A program made the position numbers and the translations under genes. Shown piece after piece: positions 8,482 to 17,030 of a DNA stretch of 64,000 nt. The stretch covers positions 1-64,000 of the forward strand of contig NZ_JABSNP010000004.1 in the NCBI RefSeq assembly GCF_013294115.1, in the 5' to 3' direction. Source of the DNA: Hymenobacter caeli. GTDB lineage: Bacteria; Bacteroidota; Bacteroidia; Cytophagales; Hymenobacteraceae. Positions within the stretch are counted from its first letter, which is position 1. Each line of letters opens with the position of its first letter. The notes under the pieces were generated by a model. The model had not been told where the DNA came from. It was given only the letters and a program-made list of their open reading frames with translations, and did not search any database.

Positions 8482-8599
8482 GTCATGCTGAGCGCAGCGG
8501 AGCGGAGTCGAAGCATCTCCACCGCGGCAGTAATCCGCTCGATTGGGTTAGTTACGCAGTAGAGATGCTTCGACTCCGCTCCGCTGCGCTCAGCATGAC
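8482..8599. repeat. Palindromic repeat, GTCATGCTGAGCGCAGC family (copy 2)
   Basis: Arms 8482-8519 and 8562-8599 are perfect 38-nt inverted copies around a 42-nt centre. The tips match the repeat at 7004-7106. Both copies contain an AGCATCTC/GAGATGC segment. Confidence 0.88.
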
Positions 8600-8700
8600 C
8601 GTTTTTAGAATCGGCAAACAACGACGGCAGCGCAAATTTACGGGTAGCGGCTTTCACCGGCCCGGTAACAACCCGGAAGGCAAAATAGTGTACGATAAAA

Positions 8701-8718
8701 TAGTCGGCATGCCGACTA
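8701..8718. promoter_or_regulatory. 18-bp perfect palindrome, candidate operator
   Basis: TAGTCGGCATGCCGACTA is an exact palindrome ending 9 bp before the flavin dehydrogenase ATG at 8728. Its position overlaps the region where RNA polymerase or a ribosome would bind, as expected of a repressor site. No matching regulator gene is adjacent. Confidence 0.45.
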
Positions 8719-8727
8719 CCTTGCGGC

Positions 8728-10386
8728 ATGCAAAGTCCCACCGCTGCTGACGTTCTCATCATTGGGGCCGGCCTCTCCGGCCTCGTGGCCGCCGCCGAAG
8801 CTACCGCCGCCGGCAAAAAAGTGCTCGTGCTCGACCAGGAGGCGGAGCAAAACCTGGGCGGCCAGGCCTTTTGGTCGTTCGGCGGCATCTTCCTGGTGAA
8901 CTCGCCCGAGCAGCGGCGGTTGGGCATCCGCGACGGCTTCGACCTGGCCTGGCACGACTGGCTGGCCACGGCCGGCTTCGACCGCGCCGAGGACGCCTGG
9001 CCGCGCCGCTGGGCCGAGGCCTACGTGCAGTGGGCGGCCACCGAAAAGCGCGGCTGGCTGCGCGAGCGGGGCGTGCGGTTCTTCCCGGTGGTGGGCTGGG
9101 CCGAGCGCGGCGGGGCCGGGGCCAGCGGGCCCGGCAACTCGGTGCCGCGCTTCCACGTGACCTGGGGCACGGGCCCCGGCGTGGTGGCCCCGTTCATCCA
9201 CCAGGCCCGCGCCGCCGAGGCCAAGGGCTTGCTAACCTTCGCGTTCCGCCACCGGGTGAACGAGCTGGTGCTGACCAACGGGGCCGTGACCGGCGTGCGC
9301 GGCGAGGTGCTGGTGGCCAGCAGTGCGCCCCGGGGCCAGTCGAGCAGCCGCGAGAAAGCCGCCGACTTCGAGCTGAGCGCCGGGGCCGTCATCGTCACGG
9401 CCGGCGGCATTGGGGGCAACCACGAAATGGTGCGCAAGAACTGGCCCGCCCGCCTGGGCACGGCCCCCAAAAACATGATTTCGGGCGTGCCGGCGCACGT
9501 CGATGGCCGGATGCTGGGCATCACGGAAGCGGCGGGCGGCCAGCTGATTAACTCCGACCGGATGTGGCACTACACCGAGGGCGTGCAAAACTGGGACCCC
9601 ATCTGGCCCATGCACGGCATCCGCATTCTGCCGGGGCCCTCGTCGCTGTGGTTCGACGCCCGGGGGCGGCGGCTGCCGGGGCCCCTGTACCCGGGCTTCG
9701 ACACGCTGGGCACGCTGGCCCACATCCAAACCACGGGCTACGACTACACCTGGTTCATCCTCACCCAGAAGATTATCGAGAAGGAATTTGCCCTCTCGGG
9801 CTCGGAGCAAAACCCCGACCTGACCAACAAAAGCATCTTCCAGACGCTGGGCCGGGTGCGCGGCGGGGGTACGCCGCCGCTGCGGGCCTTCCTGGAAAAG
9901 GGCATCGATTTCGTAGTGAAGGACAACCTGCCCGACCTCGTGCGCGGCATGAACGCCCTCACCCCCGAGCCGCTGCTGGACCTGGCCGCCATCCAGGCCG
10001 AAATCGAAAACCGCGACCGCCAGCTCACCAACCCCTTCGGCAAAGACGAGCAGCTGACGGCCGTGCGCGGGGCCCGCAAGTACCTCGGCGACCGCCTCAT
10101 CCGCACCGCCAAGCCCCACGCCCTGCTCGACCCCGCCAACGGCCCGCTCATCGCCGTGCGCCTGAACATCATCACCCGCAAAACCCTCGGCGGCCTGCTC
10201 ACCGACCTGCAAGGCCGGGTGCTGGGCGCGGACGGCCAGCCCATTGCCGGCCTGTACGCGGCGGGCGAAGTGGCCGGCTTCGGCGGCGGCGGCATGCACG
10301 GGTATAGGGCCCTGGAAGGCACGTTTCTGGGCGGCTGCATCTTCTCGGGCCGGGCGGCGGGCCGGGCCGCGGCGGGCGTTAGCTAG
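8728..10386 (+). CDS. FAD-binding dehydrogenase (COG3573-type flavoprotein)
   Basis: This 552-residue protein starts with a dinucleotide-binding motif (IIGAGLSGLVAAAEA, residues about 10-24) and LVLDQEAEQNLGGQAFWS, which is typical of predicted FAD-dependent oxidoreductases related to 3-ketosteroid dehydrogenases and fumarate reductase flavoproteins. The C-terminal FAD motif LYAAGEVAGFGGGGMHGY closes the fold. The substrate cannot be read from sequence. An 18-bp palindrome just upstream may regulate it. It is convergent with the receptor gene ending at 10388. Confidence 0.88.
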   Translation: MQSPTAADVLIIGAGLSGLVAAAEATAAGKKVLVLDQEAEQNLGGQAFWSFGGIFLVNSPEQRRLGIRDGFDLAWHDWLATAGFDRAEDAWPRRWAEAYVQWAATEKRGWLRERGVRFFPVVGWAERGGAGASGPGNSVPRFHVTWGTGPGVVAPFIHQARAAEAKGLLTFAFRHRVNELVLTNGAVTGVRGEVLVASSAPRGQSSSREKAADFELSAGAVIVTAGGIGGNHEMVRKNWPARLGTAPKNMISGVPAHVDGRMLGITEAAGGQLINSDRMWHYTEGVQNWDPIWPMHGIRILPGPSSLWFDARGRRLPGPLYPGFDTLGTLAHIQTTGYDYTWFILTQKIIEKEFALSGSEQNPDLTNKSIFQTLGRVRGGGTPPLRAFLEKGIDFVVKDNLPDLVRGMNALTPEPLLDLAAIQAEIENRDRQLTNPFGKDEQLTAVRGARKYLGDRLIRTAKPHALLDPANGPLIAVRLNIITRKTLGGLLTDLQGRVLGADGQPIAGLYAAGEVAGFGGGGMHGYRALEGTFLGGCIFSGRAAGRAAAGVS

Positions 10387-10387
10387 C

Positions 10388-13078
10388 TCAGAAGGAGCCG
10401 CGCACGCCCACTTGCCACACGCGGGCCACCGGGTACACGCTGGCGTCCTGGCCGGCAAATAGCTGGGCGCTGCCGCCGCTGCTCACGTTGGGATCGAAGC
10501 CCCGGTAGTGGCCGGTTACGAACAGGTTTTGGCCACCCACCCACACGCTGGCCCGCCGGGGCCCCGTAGTCAGCACCTCGTAGGCCAGGGTGAGCTGGGT
10601 GAGGCGCACGTGGTTGCCGCTTTCCAGGGCCTGGCTGCTGGTGAGGTACGACTGCCGGACCCCGGGCCGGGGCACCGAGGTATCCTGGTGGGAGGGGGTC
10701 CAATAGTCGAGGGCCCGCGGCGAGCTGTTGGTAAATCCCGTGGGCGTGTCCAGGGTACCGAGCGTGGGGTTGAGCAGCTGGTAGCCGAAAAGGCCGTCGA
10801 GCTGGGCATCCAGCTGGAACCGGCGCAGATGCAGCTGCTGGTAGAAGTCGAGGGTGTAGCGGGGCAGGCCGCTGCCCTGGTAGCGGCCGTCGCGCGCGTC
10901 CACTTGGCCGTCGTTGTTCACGTCGCGGTAGCGCAGCTGCCCGGCGTTGGGCGAGCCGGCGGGGTAAGTACCATCGGGTTCGTACACGAAGAAGCGGGCC
11001 AGGGGCTGGCCCGCTTCCAGTCCAAAGAAGGATGCGTTAGTCGCGAATGAATTCACGGTTTCCACCTGGTTGTGGTTGGTGGCAGCGGCCAGGCTAGTGG
11101 TGCCGGCCAGGGGCCCCAGCTGCCAGGTGCCGCTCAGCGTCAGCTCCAGGCCCTGGTTGAGTAGCGTCACGTCGGGAAATAAGTAATAGAAATTCTGACC
11201 GGAGCCAGACTGGAAAAATGTCGAGAAAACCAGCAGGGTTTGGGCGTGGCGGGTGCGGCGCTGGTAGGCTTCGGCATCGAGCGTGAGCCGGCCGCCGAGC
11301 ACGCCCAGGCGCAGGCCCGCGTCGTAGTGGGTGGTGAGGTCGGGGGCGAAATACGTCCCGGTTTTGCCCACGCCGGCCCACAGCGTCAGGTCGCTCAGGC
11401 CCGTGGCCGCGGCCAGGAAGGCTTCCTTGTTGGCGTGCCAGCTCAGCTGGGCCCCCGGGAACCATTGGTATTGGCTCCGGCTATAAGCTTCATTGTAAAC
11501 CGCCTCGGTGCGCAGCGAGCCCTGCACTTCGTAGCGTCCGTCGTAGGTGTAGCCCACGCCCACCGTCGGGCTGTGCACGCCGTTGCCCCGCAACGTTTCC
11601 TGGTAGTAGCTGCGCGAAGCCGATGGGCCGGAACCGCTGTATTGGCTGTTTTCTAACTGGCGCTGGCGTTGCTGGAGCAGGTAAGTAAGCGACGCCGTGA
11701 GGGCGTGCCGGTCGGCAAACGTGCGCCGGTAGCGCAGGACCGCATCGGCCACCCAGTTGTGTGCAGTGGTGGTGAAGGTGCTGGATTCGACCAGGTTCGG
11801 GGCCGGGGCCATGATGTCGTCGGGCGCGTAGCCCAGCTCCCGGGCGTTTGCCTGCTCGTAGCCGCCGCGCACGCTCAGGCTCAGCGCGTCGCTGAACTGA
11901 TAGGTGGCGCTCAGCTGCATGAGCAGGCGGCGGGTGCGCGGGGCGCGGGCAAAAAATTTGAACTCGCGCAACGGGTCGCTGTAATACGGGCTGCCGCCCG
12001 TGCGGCCGGATTGCGCGAGGGGCGGGGCCAGCAGGGCCCCCTGCAACAGGGGCCCCGCGTCGGGCTCGGTGCCGGCGTAGTGCGCGTCCGTCTGGCCCAC
12101 GCTGGCCTTCAGCCCCAGGCTGAGCTTGGGGGTTAGCTGCTGGTCGAGGTTGAGGCGCAGGTGGTAGCGGCTCAGGTCGGAGCCGTCCACCACGCCGGCC
12201 TGGCGCAGGTAGTCGGCCGAGGCGTAGTAGCGGGTGTTGCCGTGGAGGCCGTCCACGCTCAGGTGGTGGTTCTGGACGCCCGCCACCCGCAGCACCTGGT
12301 CTTGCTGGTCCACTTCGCCCAGGTTGTTGAGGGCCGCGGCCGAGTACGCCGGGGGTTGGCCGTTGTTGGCCGCCGCCACGTTGGCCAGCTCGGCGTAGGG
12401 GCGGGCCCCGAGCACTTCGTAGCGCTGGCGCACCTGCTGCACGCCGCCCCAGCCGGCGTAGCGCACCCGCAGCGGCTGGGGCCCGGCCTGCCCGTCGGCC
12501 CCGCGCCGGGTGCTGATGAGCACGACGCCGTTGGCCCCCTGCATCCCGTAGCGGGCGGTGGCCGCCGCGCCCTTTAATATTTCCACCTGCGCTACGTCTT
12601 CCACCGGCACGTCCAGCAGCGGGTTGGCGGCCGGCGTGTGGGGCGTGGTGCCGGCGTAGAAGCTGCCGTTGGTGGAAGACGGATACTGGTTGCGGAAAAA
12701 GGCCTCCGCGCCGCTCCAGTCCTCCGGCGTTATTTCGGTGTTGTACACCGGCACGCCGTCCACCACGTACAGCGGCTGGCTGTTGCCGGTCACGTTGCTG
12801 CTGCCCCGGATGCGTACCGCCGCCCACGCCCCCGGGGCCCCCGAATTGGGCGTGTATTGCACCCCCGCCACCCGGCTCAGCGCCGGCTGGATGGTGGTGA
12901 AGGGAGGAATTTTTATTTCAAGTTTAGTAATGACAGGAGACTCGTCAAGATTATTAACTCTCTGCGTGGTGGTTACTGTCTGAAGTGGTGGCATGGGTTG
13001 CCGGGGCCTCAGTGTATCTATCTGCTGCGCTTGAGTGGCTGTTGTTAGGAGAAAAAAGATGGGTAGAAACCGGGACAT
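10388..13078 (-). CDS. SusC/RagA-like TonB-dependent outer membrane receptor
   Basis: The start at 13078 (MSRFLPIFFLLTTATQAQQ) gives a signal peptide and 896 residues. The plug domain is recognisable by YVVDGVPVYN and EILKGAAATARYGMQGANG, the SusC-type plug signature. The rest is a beta-barrel ending in a terminal aromatic (VGVRGSF). SusC proteins usually start with a carboxypeptidase-regulatory-like domain; this one goes straight from a short linker into the plug. No susD partner lies on either side. The transported ligand is unknown. Confidence 0.88.
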   Translation of the reverse strand: MSRFLPIFFLLTTATQAQQIDTLRPRQPMPPLQTVTTTQRVNNLDESPVITKLEIKIPPFTTIQPALSRVAGVQYTPNSGAPGAWAAVRIRGSSNVTGNSQPLYVVDGVPVYNTEITPEDWSGAEAFFRNQYPSSTNGSFYAGTTPHTPAANPLLDVPVEDVAQVEILKGAAATARYGMQGANGVVLISTRRGADGQAGPQPLRVRYAGWGGVQQVRQRYEVLGARPYAELANVAAANNGQPPAYSAAALNNLGEVDQQDQVLRVAGVQNHHLSVDGLHGNTRYYASADYLRQAGVVDGSDLSRYHLRLNLDQQLTPKLSLGLKASVGQTDAHYAGTEPDAGPLLQGALLAPPLAQSGRTGGSPYYSDPLREFKFFARAPRTRRLLMQLSATYQFSDALSLSVRGGYEQANARELGYAPDDIMAPAPNLVESSTFTTTAHNWVADAVLRYRRTFADRHALTASLTYLLQQRQRQLENSQYSGSGPSASRSYYQETLRGNGVHSPTVGVGYTYDGRYEVQGSLRTEAVYNEAYSRSQYQWFPGAQLSWHANKEAFLAAATGLSDLTLWAGVGKTGTYFAPDLTTHYDAGLRLGVLGGRLTLDAEAYQRRTRHAQTLLVFSTFFQSGSGQNFYYLFPDVTLLNQGLELTLSGTWQLGPLAGTTSLAAATNHNQVETVNSFATNASFFGLEAGQPLARFFVYEPDGTYPAGSPNAGQLRYRDVNNDGQVDARDGRYQGSGLPRYTLDFYQQLHLRRFQLDAQLDGLFGYQLLNPTLGTLDTPTGFTNSSPRALDYWTPSHQDTSVPRPGVRQSYLTSSQALESGNHVRLTQLTLAYEVLTTGPRRASVWVGGQNLFVTGHYRGFDPNVSSGGSAQLFAGQDASVYPVARVWQVGVRGSF

Positions 13079-13232
13079 GGTGAGGGAATAAATGTGGAAG
13101 GAAAGGGACACGAAGGTAGATGCCGCCGCAAGCCATATTCCACAGCCAGGGCCCCCAAGCCTCATAATTTATTCACCTTATTCGAGGAAACGGCCACCGC
13201 TATTTTGGCCCTCGTCCGCCCACCCCGCCTTC

Positions 13233-13381
13233 CCATGACCTTTGACCGCCGCGCCTACGCCAACGAGACCCTGCTGCACCTGTACCGCGAGCTGCTCAAG
13301 CCGCGCCTGATTGAGGAGAAAATGCTGATCCTGCTGCGCCAGGGTAAGGTTGTCGGGTGCTGCTTGCCCTACCTCAATTAA
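13233..13381 (+). pseudogene. Duplicated 5' fragment of the fused E1 dehydrogenase gene
   Basis: Positions 13233-13350 repeat 14261-14378, the start of the intact gene, with three mismatches in 118 nt. The fragment still opens with ATG at 13235 and encodes the same first 38 residues before diverging and stopping at 13381. It is separated from the intact copy by a HEPN/MNT gene pair. It is most likely a remnant of the event that inserted the pair. Confidence 0.85.
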
Positions 13382-13520
13382 ATTCCGGCGCACAGCAGTA
13401 GTTGCCACCGCTGCCGAGTGCCTTAGGTGAGGCCGGTTGCGAACGACGCCTTGCAGGCGGCTTTGGCCGGAAGTTGGGGCCCTGGGACTTCGGTGATGGG
13501 GATGGCAGTAGGTGCCGCCG

Positions 13521-13832
13521 CTACACCACCCGGATGCCCGTGCGCAGGATTTCCGCCACGAACGGGTTCCAGTCGGTGAAGTCCTCGGGTCGGAAGGAAT
13601 GCGGTTCGATGTCTGCGTGCTTCCACAAGGCTGGCGACATACGCCCCGAGTTTTCAGGCCGGAAGCTACTGAACTCTTCCGCTACGATGGCCACGTCAAT
13701 ATCCGACCATTCGCGCTGCTCGTTGCGGGCAAACGAGCCAAATAAGATAACCTGCTGCGGGTGAATGCCTAGTTCGTGCAGGTCGTCCACAAAGGCCCTG
13801 ACTTCTTCTAGGGCAAACTGCTGAGTAGCCAT
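13521..13832 (-). CDS. MNT-type minimal nucleotidyltransferase (antitoxin of HEPN/MNT pair)
   Basis: This 103-residue protein has the nucleotidyltransferase motif GSFAR at residues 32-36 followed by SDIDVAIV, giving the metal-binding D44/D46. MNT proteins act as antitoxins to HEPN ribonucleases, in studied cases by AMPylating or otherwise modifying the HEPN partner. The C-terminal DIEPHSFRPEDFTDWNPF recurs in a decayed copy at 59170-59278. It overlaps the HEPN gene by 25 bp, indicating translational coupling. Confidence 0.9.
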   Translation of the reverse strand: MATQQFALEEVRAFVDDLHELGIHPQQVILFGSFARNEQREWSDIDVAIVAEEFSSFRPENSGRMSPALWKHADIEPHSFRPEDFTDWNPFVAEILRTGIRVV

Positions 13833-14200
13833 GTGCGGAGGGCGGTTATGTCGGTGAGAAGCTGGCGGGCGAGAACAGCCGTAGTAGCTGCGTACAGCTG
13901 CTGCGCGTAATCTGGGTAACGCCCTTCCAGTTGGTAGTCGTTCAGCTCAGTAGCAATCCTTACATGGTCGGGCGTAGGGGCCAACTGCGTGGCCTGCCAC
14001 AGCCGCAGAATGTTGTGGGTGCGGGGCGGAATATCATCGGCATTGTCCTGCACCCAGTGCGCCTTGCTGAGCTTTTCGATGACCAGGTGCGCGAAAAACA
14101 GGCCATGCACGAAGTCGCCGGCCGCCATCATGCGCTGCACGGCCGGCCAGTCGAAGGCCGCAGTGTCCTTCCAGTAGGCGATGTGGTCGGCCTTGGTCAT
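13808..14200 (-). CDS. HEPN domain protein (toxin-like partner of MNT)
   Basis: This 130-residue all-helical protein starts at the ATG at 14200; a GTG at 14206 is possible. FAHLVIEKLSKAHW and RTHNILRL are the HEPN helix 2 and the R-x-x-x-H type active-site region. HEPN proteins of this class are ribonucleases neutralised by their MNT partner. The gene order on the minus strand is HEPN then MNT, with a 25-bp overlap. The pair lies between two copies of the 5' end of the E1 gene, on the opposite strand to it. Confidence 0.88.
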   Translation of the reverse strand: MTKADHIAYWKDTAAFDWPAVQRMMAAGDFVHGLFFAHLVIEKLSKAHWVQDNADDIPPRTHNILRLWQATQLAPTPDHVRIATELNDYQLEGRYPDYAQQLYAATTAVLARQLLTDITALRTWLLSSLP

Positions 14201-14228
14201 GGCCACAAGGTAAGGCAGAACCTTAAAT

Positions 14229-14236
14229 TACCTTTG
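14229..14236 (+). promoter_or_regulatory. Putative -7 box of the fused E1 gene
   Basis: TACCTTTG matches TAnnTTTG and lies 26 bp before the ATG at 14263. It is also just upstream of the HEPN start on the other strand, so the insertion did not remove a usable promoter. No clear -33 TTG is present. Confidence 0.4.
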
Positions 14237-14262
14237 CCCGGTATCCTGCCTTTCCCTCCCCC

Positions 14263-16296
14263 ATGACCTTCGACCGCCGCGCCTACGCCAACGACACCCT
14301 GCTGCACCTGTACCGCGAGCTGCTCAAGCCGCGCCTGATTGAGGAGAAAATGCTGATTCTGCTGCGCCAGGGTAAGGTCAGCAAGTGGTTTTCGGGCATC
14401 GGGCAGGAAGCCATTTCGGTGGGCAGCACCCTGGCCCTGGAGGCCGACGAGTACATTCTGCCGCTGCACCGCAACCTGGGGGTGTTCACGGCCCGGCAGG
14501 TGCCGCTGGCCCGGCTCTTTGCGCAGTGGCAGGGCAAGCCGGCGGGCTTCACGAAGGGGCGCGACCGCAGCTTCCACTTCGGCACCAACGACTACCACAT
14601 CGTGGGCATGATTTCGCACCTGGGGCCCCAGCTGGCCATGGCCGACGGCATTGCCCTGGCCGACGTGCTCGACGAGAAGCCGCGCGTCACGCTCACGTAT
14701 TCCGGCGACGGCGGGGCTTCGGAAGGCGACTTCCACGAGGCCCTGAACGTGGCCGCGGTATGGCAGCTGCCGGTTATTTTCCTAATCGAAAACAACGGCT
14801 ACGGCCTCAGCACGCCCTCCAACGAGCAGTTCCGGTTTAAGTCGTTCGTGGACAAGGGCCCCGCCTACGGCATGGAGGCCGTGCAGGTGGACGGCAACAA
14901 CGTGCTCGACGTGTTCGACACCATCCACCGCCTGGCCGTGGACCTGCGCCAAAACCCGCGCCCCGTGCTGGTGGAGGCCCTCACCTTTCGTATGCGCGGC
15001 CACGAGGAAGCCAGCGGCACCAAGTACGTGCCTGCCGAGCTGCTCCAGGAGTGGGCCCAGAAAGACCCCGTGGACTGCTACGAAAGGTGGCTGCTGGCCG
15101 AGGGCATCCTCACCGAAACCGCCCGCCACAGCCTGCGCGAACAGTTCAAAAAGGAAATCGAAGAGGCCCTGGCCGAAGCCGATGGGGCCCCCATGCCCAC
15201 CGCCGACACCGCCCACGAGCTGGCCGACGTGTACGCGCCCCTTCGGGAAGTTATGAGTTATGAGTTAGGAGTTATGAGTTCGCCGGATGCTTCCGATGAT
15301 TCCCAACCCATAACTCATAACTCAGAACCCATAACCAAAACCCTGCGCTTCATCGACGCCATTTCCGACGGGCTGCGCCAGAGCATGGTGCGCCACCCCG
15401 ATCTGGTGCTCATGGGCCAGGACATTGCCGAATACGGCGGCGTGTTCAAGATTACCGAGGGCTTCGTGGCCGAGTTTGGCAAGGGGCGCGTGCGCAACAC
15501 GCCGCTGTGCGAATCGGCCATTGTGGGGGCCGGGCTGGGGCTGAGCGTGCGCGGCAAGAAGTCGATGGTGGAAATGCAGTTTGCCGACTTCGTGACCTGC
15601 GGCTTCAACCAGATCGTGAACAACCTGGCCAAGAGCCACTACCGCTGGGGCCAGGCCGCCGACGTGGTCATCCGCATGCCCACCGGCGCGGGCACCGCCG
15701 CGGGGCCTTTCCACTCGCAAAGCAACGAGGCGTGGTTCACCCACGTGCCCGGCCTGAAGGTGGTGTACCCCAGCAACCCGCACGACGCCAAGGGCTTGCT
15801 CTGCGCCGCCTTCGACGACCCCAACCCCGTCCTGTACTTCGAGCACAAGCTGCTCTACCGCAGCCTCAGCGGCCCCGTGCCCGAGGCCTTCTACACCACG
15901 CCCATCGGCGAGGCGGCCCTGGTGCGCGAGGGCTCCGAGCTGAGCATCGTCACCTACGGCATGGGCGTGCACTGGGCCCTGGCGGCCTGCGACGAGCTAA
16001 AAATCAGCGCCGACATCCTCGACCTGCGCACCCTGCTGCCCTGGGACACCGAAGCCGTGCGCCGCACCGTGGCCAAAAACGGCCGCCTGCTGGTGCTGCA
16101 CGAAGACACCCTCACCGGGGGCCTGGGCGGCGAAATCGTGGCCTGGGTGGCCGAGCACTGCTTCCAGCACCTCGACGCCCCCGTGCAGCGCGTAGCAGGA
16201 CTCGACACGCCCATCCCCTTCGCCCCGCCCCTCGAAGCCGGCTTCCTGCCCCAGCAGCGGCTGAAGGAGCGGCTGATGTGGCTGCAAGGGTATTGA
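14263..16296 (+). CDS. Fused 2-oxoacid dehydrogenase E1 alpha/beta subunit
   Basis: This 677-residue protein joins an E1 alpha domain (residues 1-325) to an E1 beta domain (from about 357). The thiamine-diphosphate motif is GDGGASEGDF ... IENNGYG in the alpha half. The beta half has FADFVTCGFNQIVN and the transketolase C-terminal domain. Fused E1 proteins in Bacteroidota serve branched-chain 2-oxoacid or pyruvate complexes; the substrate cannot be assigned. The linker at residues 329-357 is encoded by a repeat element inserted in frame. Toxin-antitoxin-type genes flank it on both sides. Confidence 0.92.
   Translation: MTFDRRAYANDTLLHLYRELLKPRLIEEKMLILLRQGKVSKWFSGIGQEAISVGSTLALEADEYILPLHRNLGVFTARQVPLARLFAQWQGKPAGFTKGRDRSFHFGTNDYHIVGMISHLGPQLAMADGIALADVLDEKPRVTLTYSGDGGASEGDFHEALNVAAVWQLPVIFLIENNGYGLSTPSNEQFRFKSFVDKGPAYGMEAVQVDGNNVLDVFDTIHRLAVDLRQNPRPVLVEALTFRMRGHEEASGTKYVPAELLQEWAQKDPVDCYERWLLAEGILTETARHSLREQFKKEIEEALAEADGAPMPTADTAHELADVYAPLREVMSYELGVMSSPDASDDSQPITHNSEPITKTLRFIDAISDGLRQSMVRHPDLVLMGQDIAEYGGVFKITEGFVAEFGKGRVRNTPLCESAIVGAGLGLSVRGKKSMVEMQFADFVTCGFNQIVNNLAKSHYRWGQAADVVIRMPTGAGTAAGPFHSQSNEAWFTHVPGLKVVYPSNPHDAKGLLCAAFDDPNPVLYFEHKLLYRSLSGPVPEAFYTTPIGEAALVREGSELSIVTYGMGVHWALAACDELKISADILDLRTLLPWDTEAVRRTVAKNGRLLVLHEDTLTGGLGGEIVAWVAEHCFQHLDAPVQRVAGLDTPIPFAPPLEAGFLPQQRLKERLMWLQGY
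15250..15335. repeat. Inverted repeat inserted in frame within the E1 coding sequence
   Basis: Arms 15250-15280 and 15305-15335 are 31-nt imperfect inverted copies made of GTTATGAGTT units. They encode the linker MSYELGVMSSPDAS...ITHNSEPIT between the alpha and beta domains. GTTATGAGTT-type repeats are normally intergenic in these genomes. Confidence 0.85.
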
Positions 16297-16299
16297 GGT

Positions 16300-16716
16300 T
16301 TACAGCGCTTCCGTTACCGCCTCGGCGGGCGTGAGTACGCGCAGCGAGCTGCCGCGAAAGCCCTTCGGGTCGCGGGTGACGATGGCTTCGATAGCGGGAA
16401 CTGAAGCCGCTGCGAAACTTTGCAGTGCGTCCTCAAAATCCGTGAAGCCGGCGGCCAAGGATTGTCGAATTGTGTTGCTATCTACCGCGATGATTTGCAC
16501 CAATGCTGATAATTTGACCAATTTATCAGTGCGTTCAGCCGGCGTGTTGTCCTTGCGCAGGGTATAATAAATGTGGCTGAATGACAGGCTAGCTACATAA
16601 AGAATAACCCGGCCCTCAACCGACGCCTGAAACAATTCAGCGGCGGCTACTGCAAAAACTCCCCGATGGGTTAGGAAGTCGATTATTACGTTGGTATCAA
16701 GGAAAAAATGCCTCAT
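16300..16716 (-). CDS. PIN domain ribonuclease, VapC-like toxin
   Basis: This 138-residue protein begins MRHFFLDTNVIIDFLTHR, the PIN opening strand with catalytic D7, and has a second acidic cluster TDFEDALQ at residues 92-99. PIN toxins cleave RNA and are held inactive by a DNA-binding antitoxin. The start codon overlaps the stop of the antitoxin gene by 4 bp (ATGA). It ends 4 bp after the fused E1 gene, convergent with it. Confidence 0.88.
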   Translation of the reverse strand: MRHFFLDTNVIIDFLTHRGVFAVAAAELFQASVEGRVILYVASLSFSHIYYTLRKDNTPAERTDKLVKLSALVQIIAVDSNTIRQSLAAGFTDFEDALQSFAAASVPAIEAIVTRDPKGFRGSSLRVLTPAEAVTEAL

Positions 16717-16961
16717 TTGCTGTAACGTTCCAGCAAAGCTTCTGTCAGACTTTCCTTATAATCGAAGTCGTTAGGCACTTTCAAAGAACCAAACAATGCC
16801 TGTACAGCCGGCGAAAGAGTTGGCGTTGTAGCTGCTGGCGAAATGCTAGCTCTAAGCATAGCCTCGATTAGCTCATCTAAGCTTCTGCCTGTCGCTTGGG
16901 CATAGGCCTGAGCTTGTTCCACAACCTGGGAATCAAGCGTGAGGGTGAGGTTAGTAGACAT
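16713..16961 (-). CDS. VapB-like antitoxin (DUF6364-type, ribbon-helix-helix)
   Basis: The start at 16961 gives 82 residues beginning MSTNLTLTLDSQVVEQAQAY. This is a short beta strand followed by a helix, as in ribbon-helix-helix antitoxins that bind their own promoter. The C-terminal half is flexible and acidic and would wrap the PIN partner. A further upstream start at 17009 would add 16 residues of unlike composition. It is the first gene of the two-gene unit with the PIN protein. Confidence 0.75.
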   Translation of the reverse strand: MSTNLTLTLDSQVVEQAQAYAQATGRSLDELIEAMLRASISPAATTPTLSPAVQALFGSLKVPNDFDYKESLTEALLERYSK

Positions 16962-17030
16962 GGCGGTGAGAATTTTAGCTAAGGAAGATACGAAGAACAA
17001 CGACTGCAAGGGTATTAGGGCCCCCAGCCC

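Larger units (their letters stand above)
8417..8727. other. 311-bp intergenic region between divergent M16 and flavin dehydrogenase genes
   Basis: It contains the palindromic repeat at 8482-8599 and an 18-bp perfect palindrome at 8701-8718. Nothing else coding is credible here; open frames across it run through the repeat. Confidence 0.7.

Noticed and set aside
8475-8969. Minus-strand frame over the palindrome and flavin gene start
   Set aside because: It runs through the repeat and the 5' end of a well-supported gene on the other strand.
10388-13078. SusC/SusD polysaccharide-utilisation locus
   Set aside because: No SusD-like gene and no glycan-degrading cluster lie next to the receptor; the GH130-like gene is 25 kb away.
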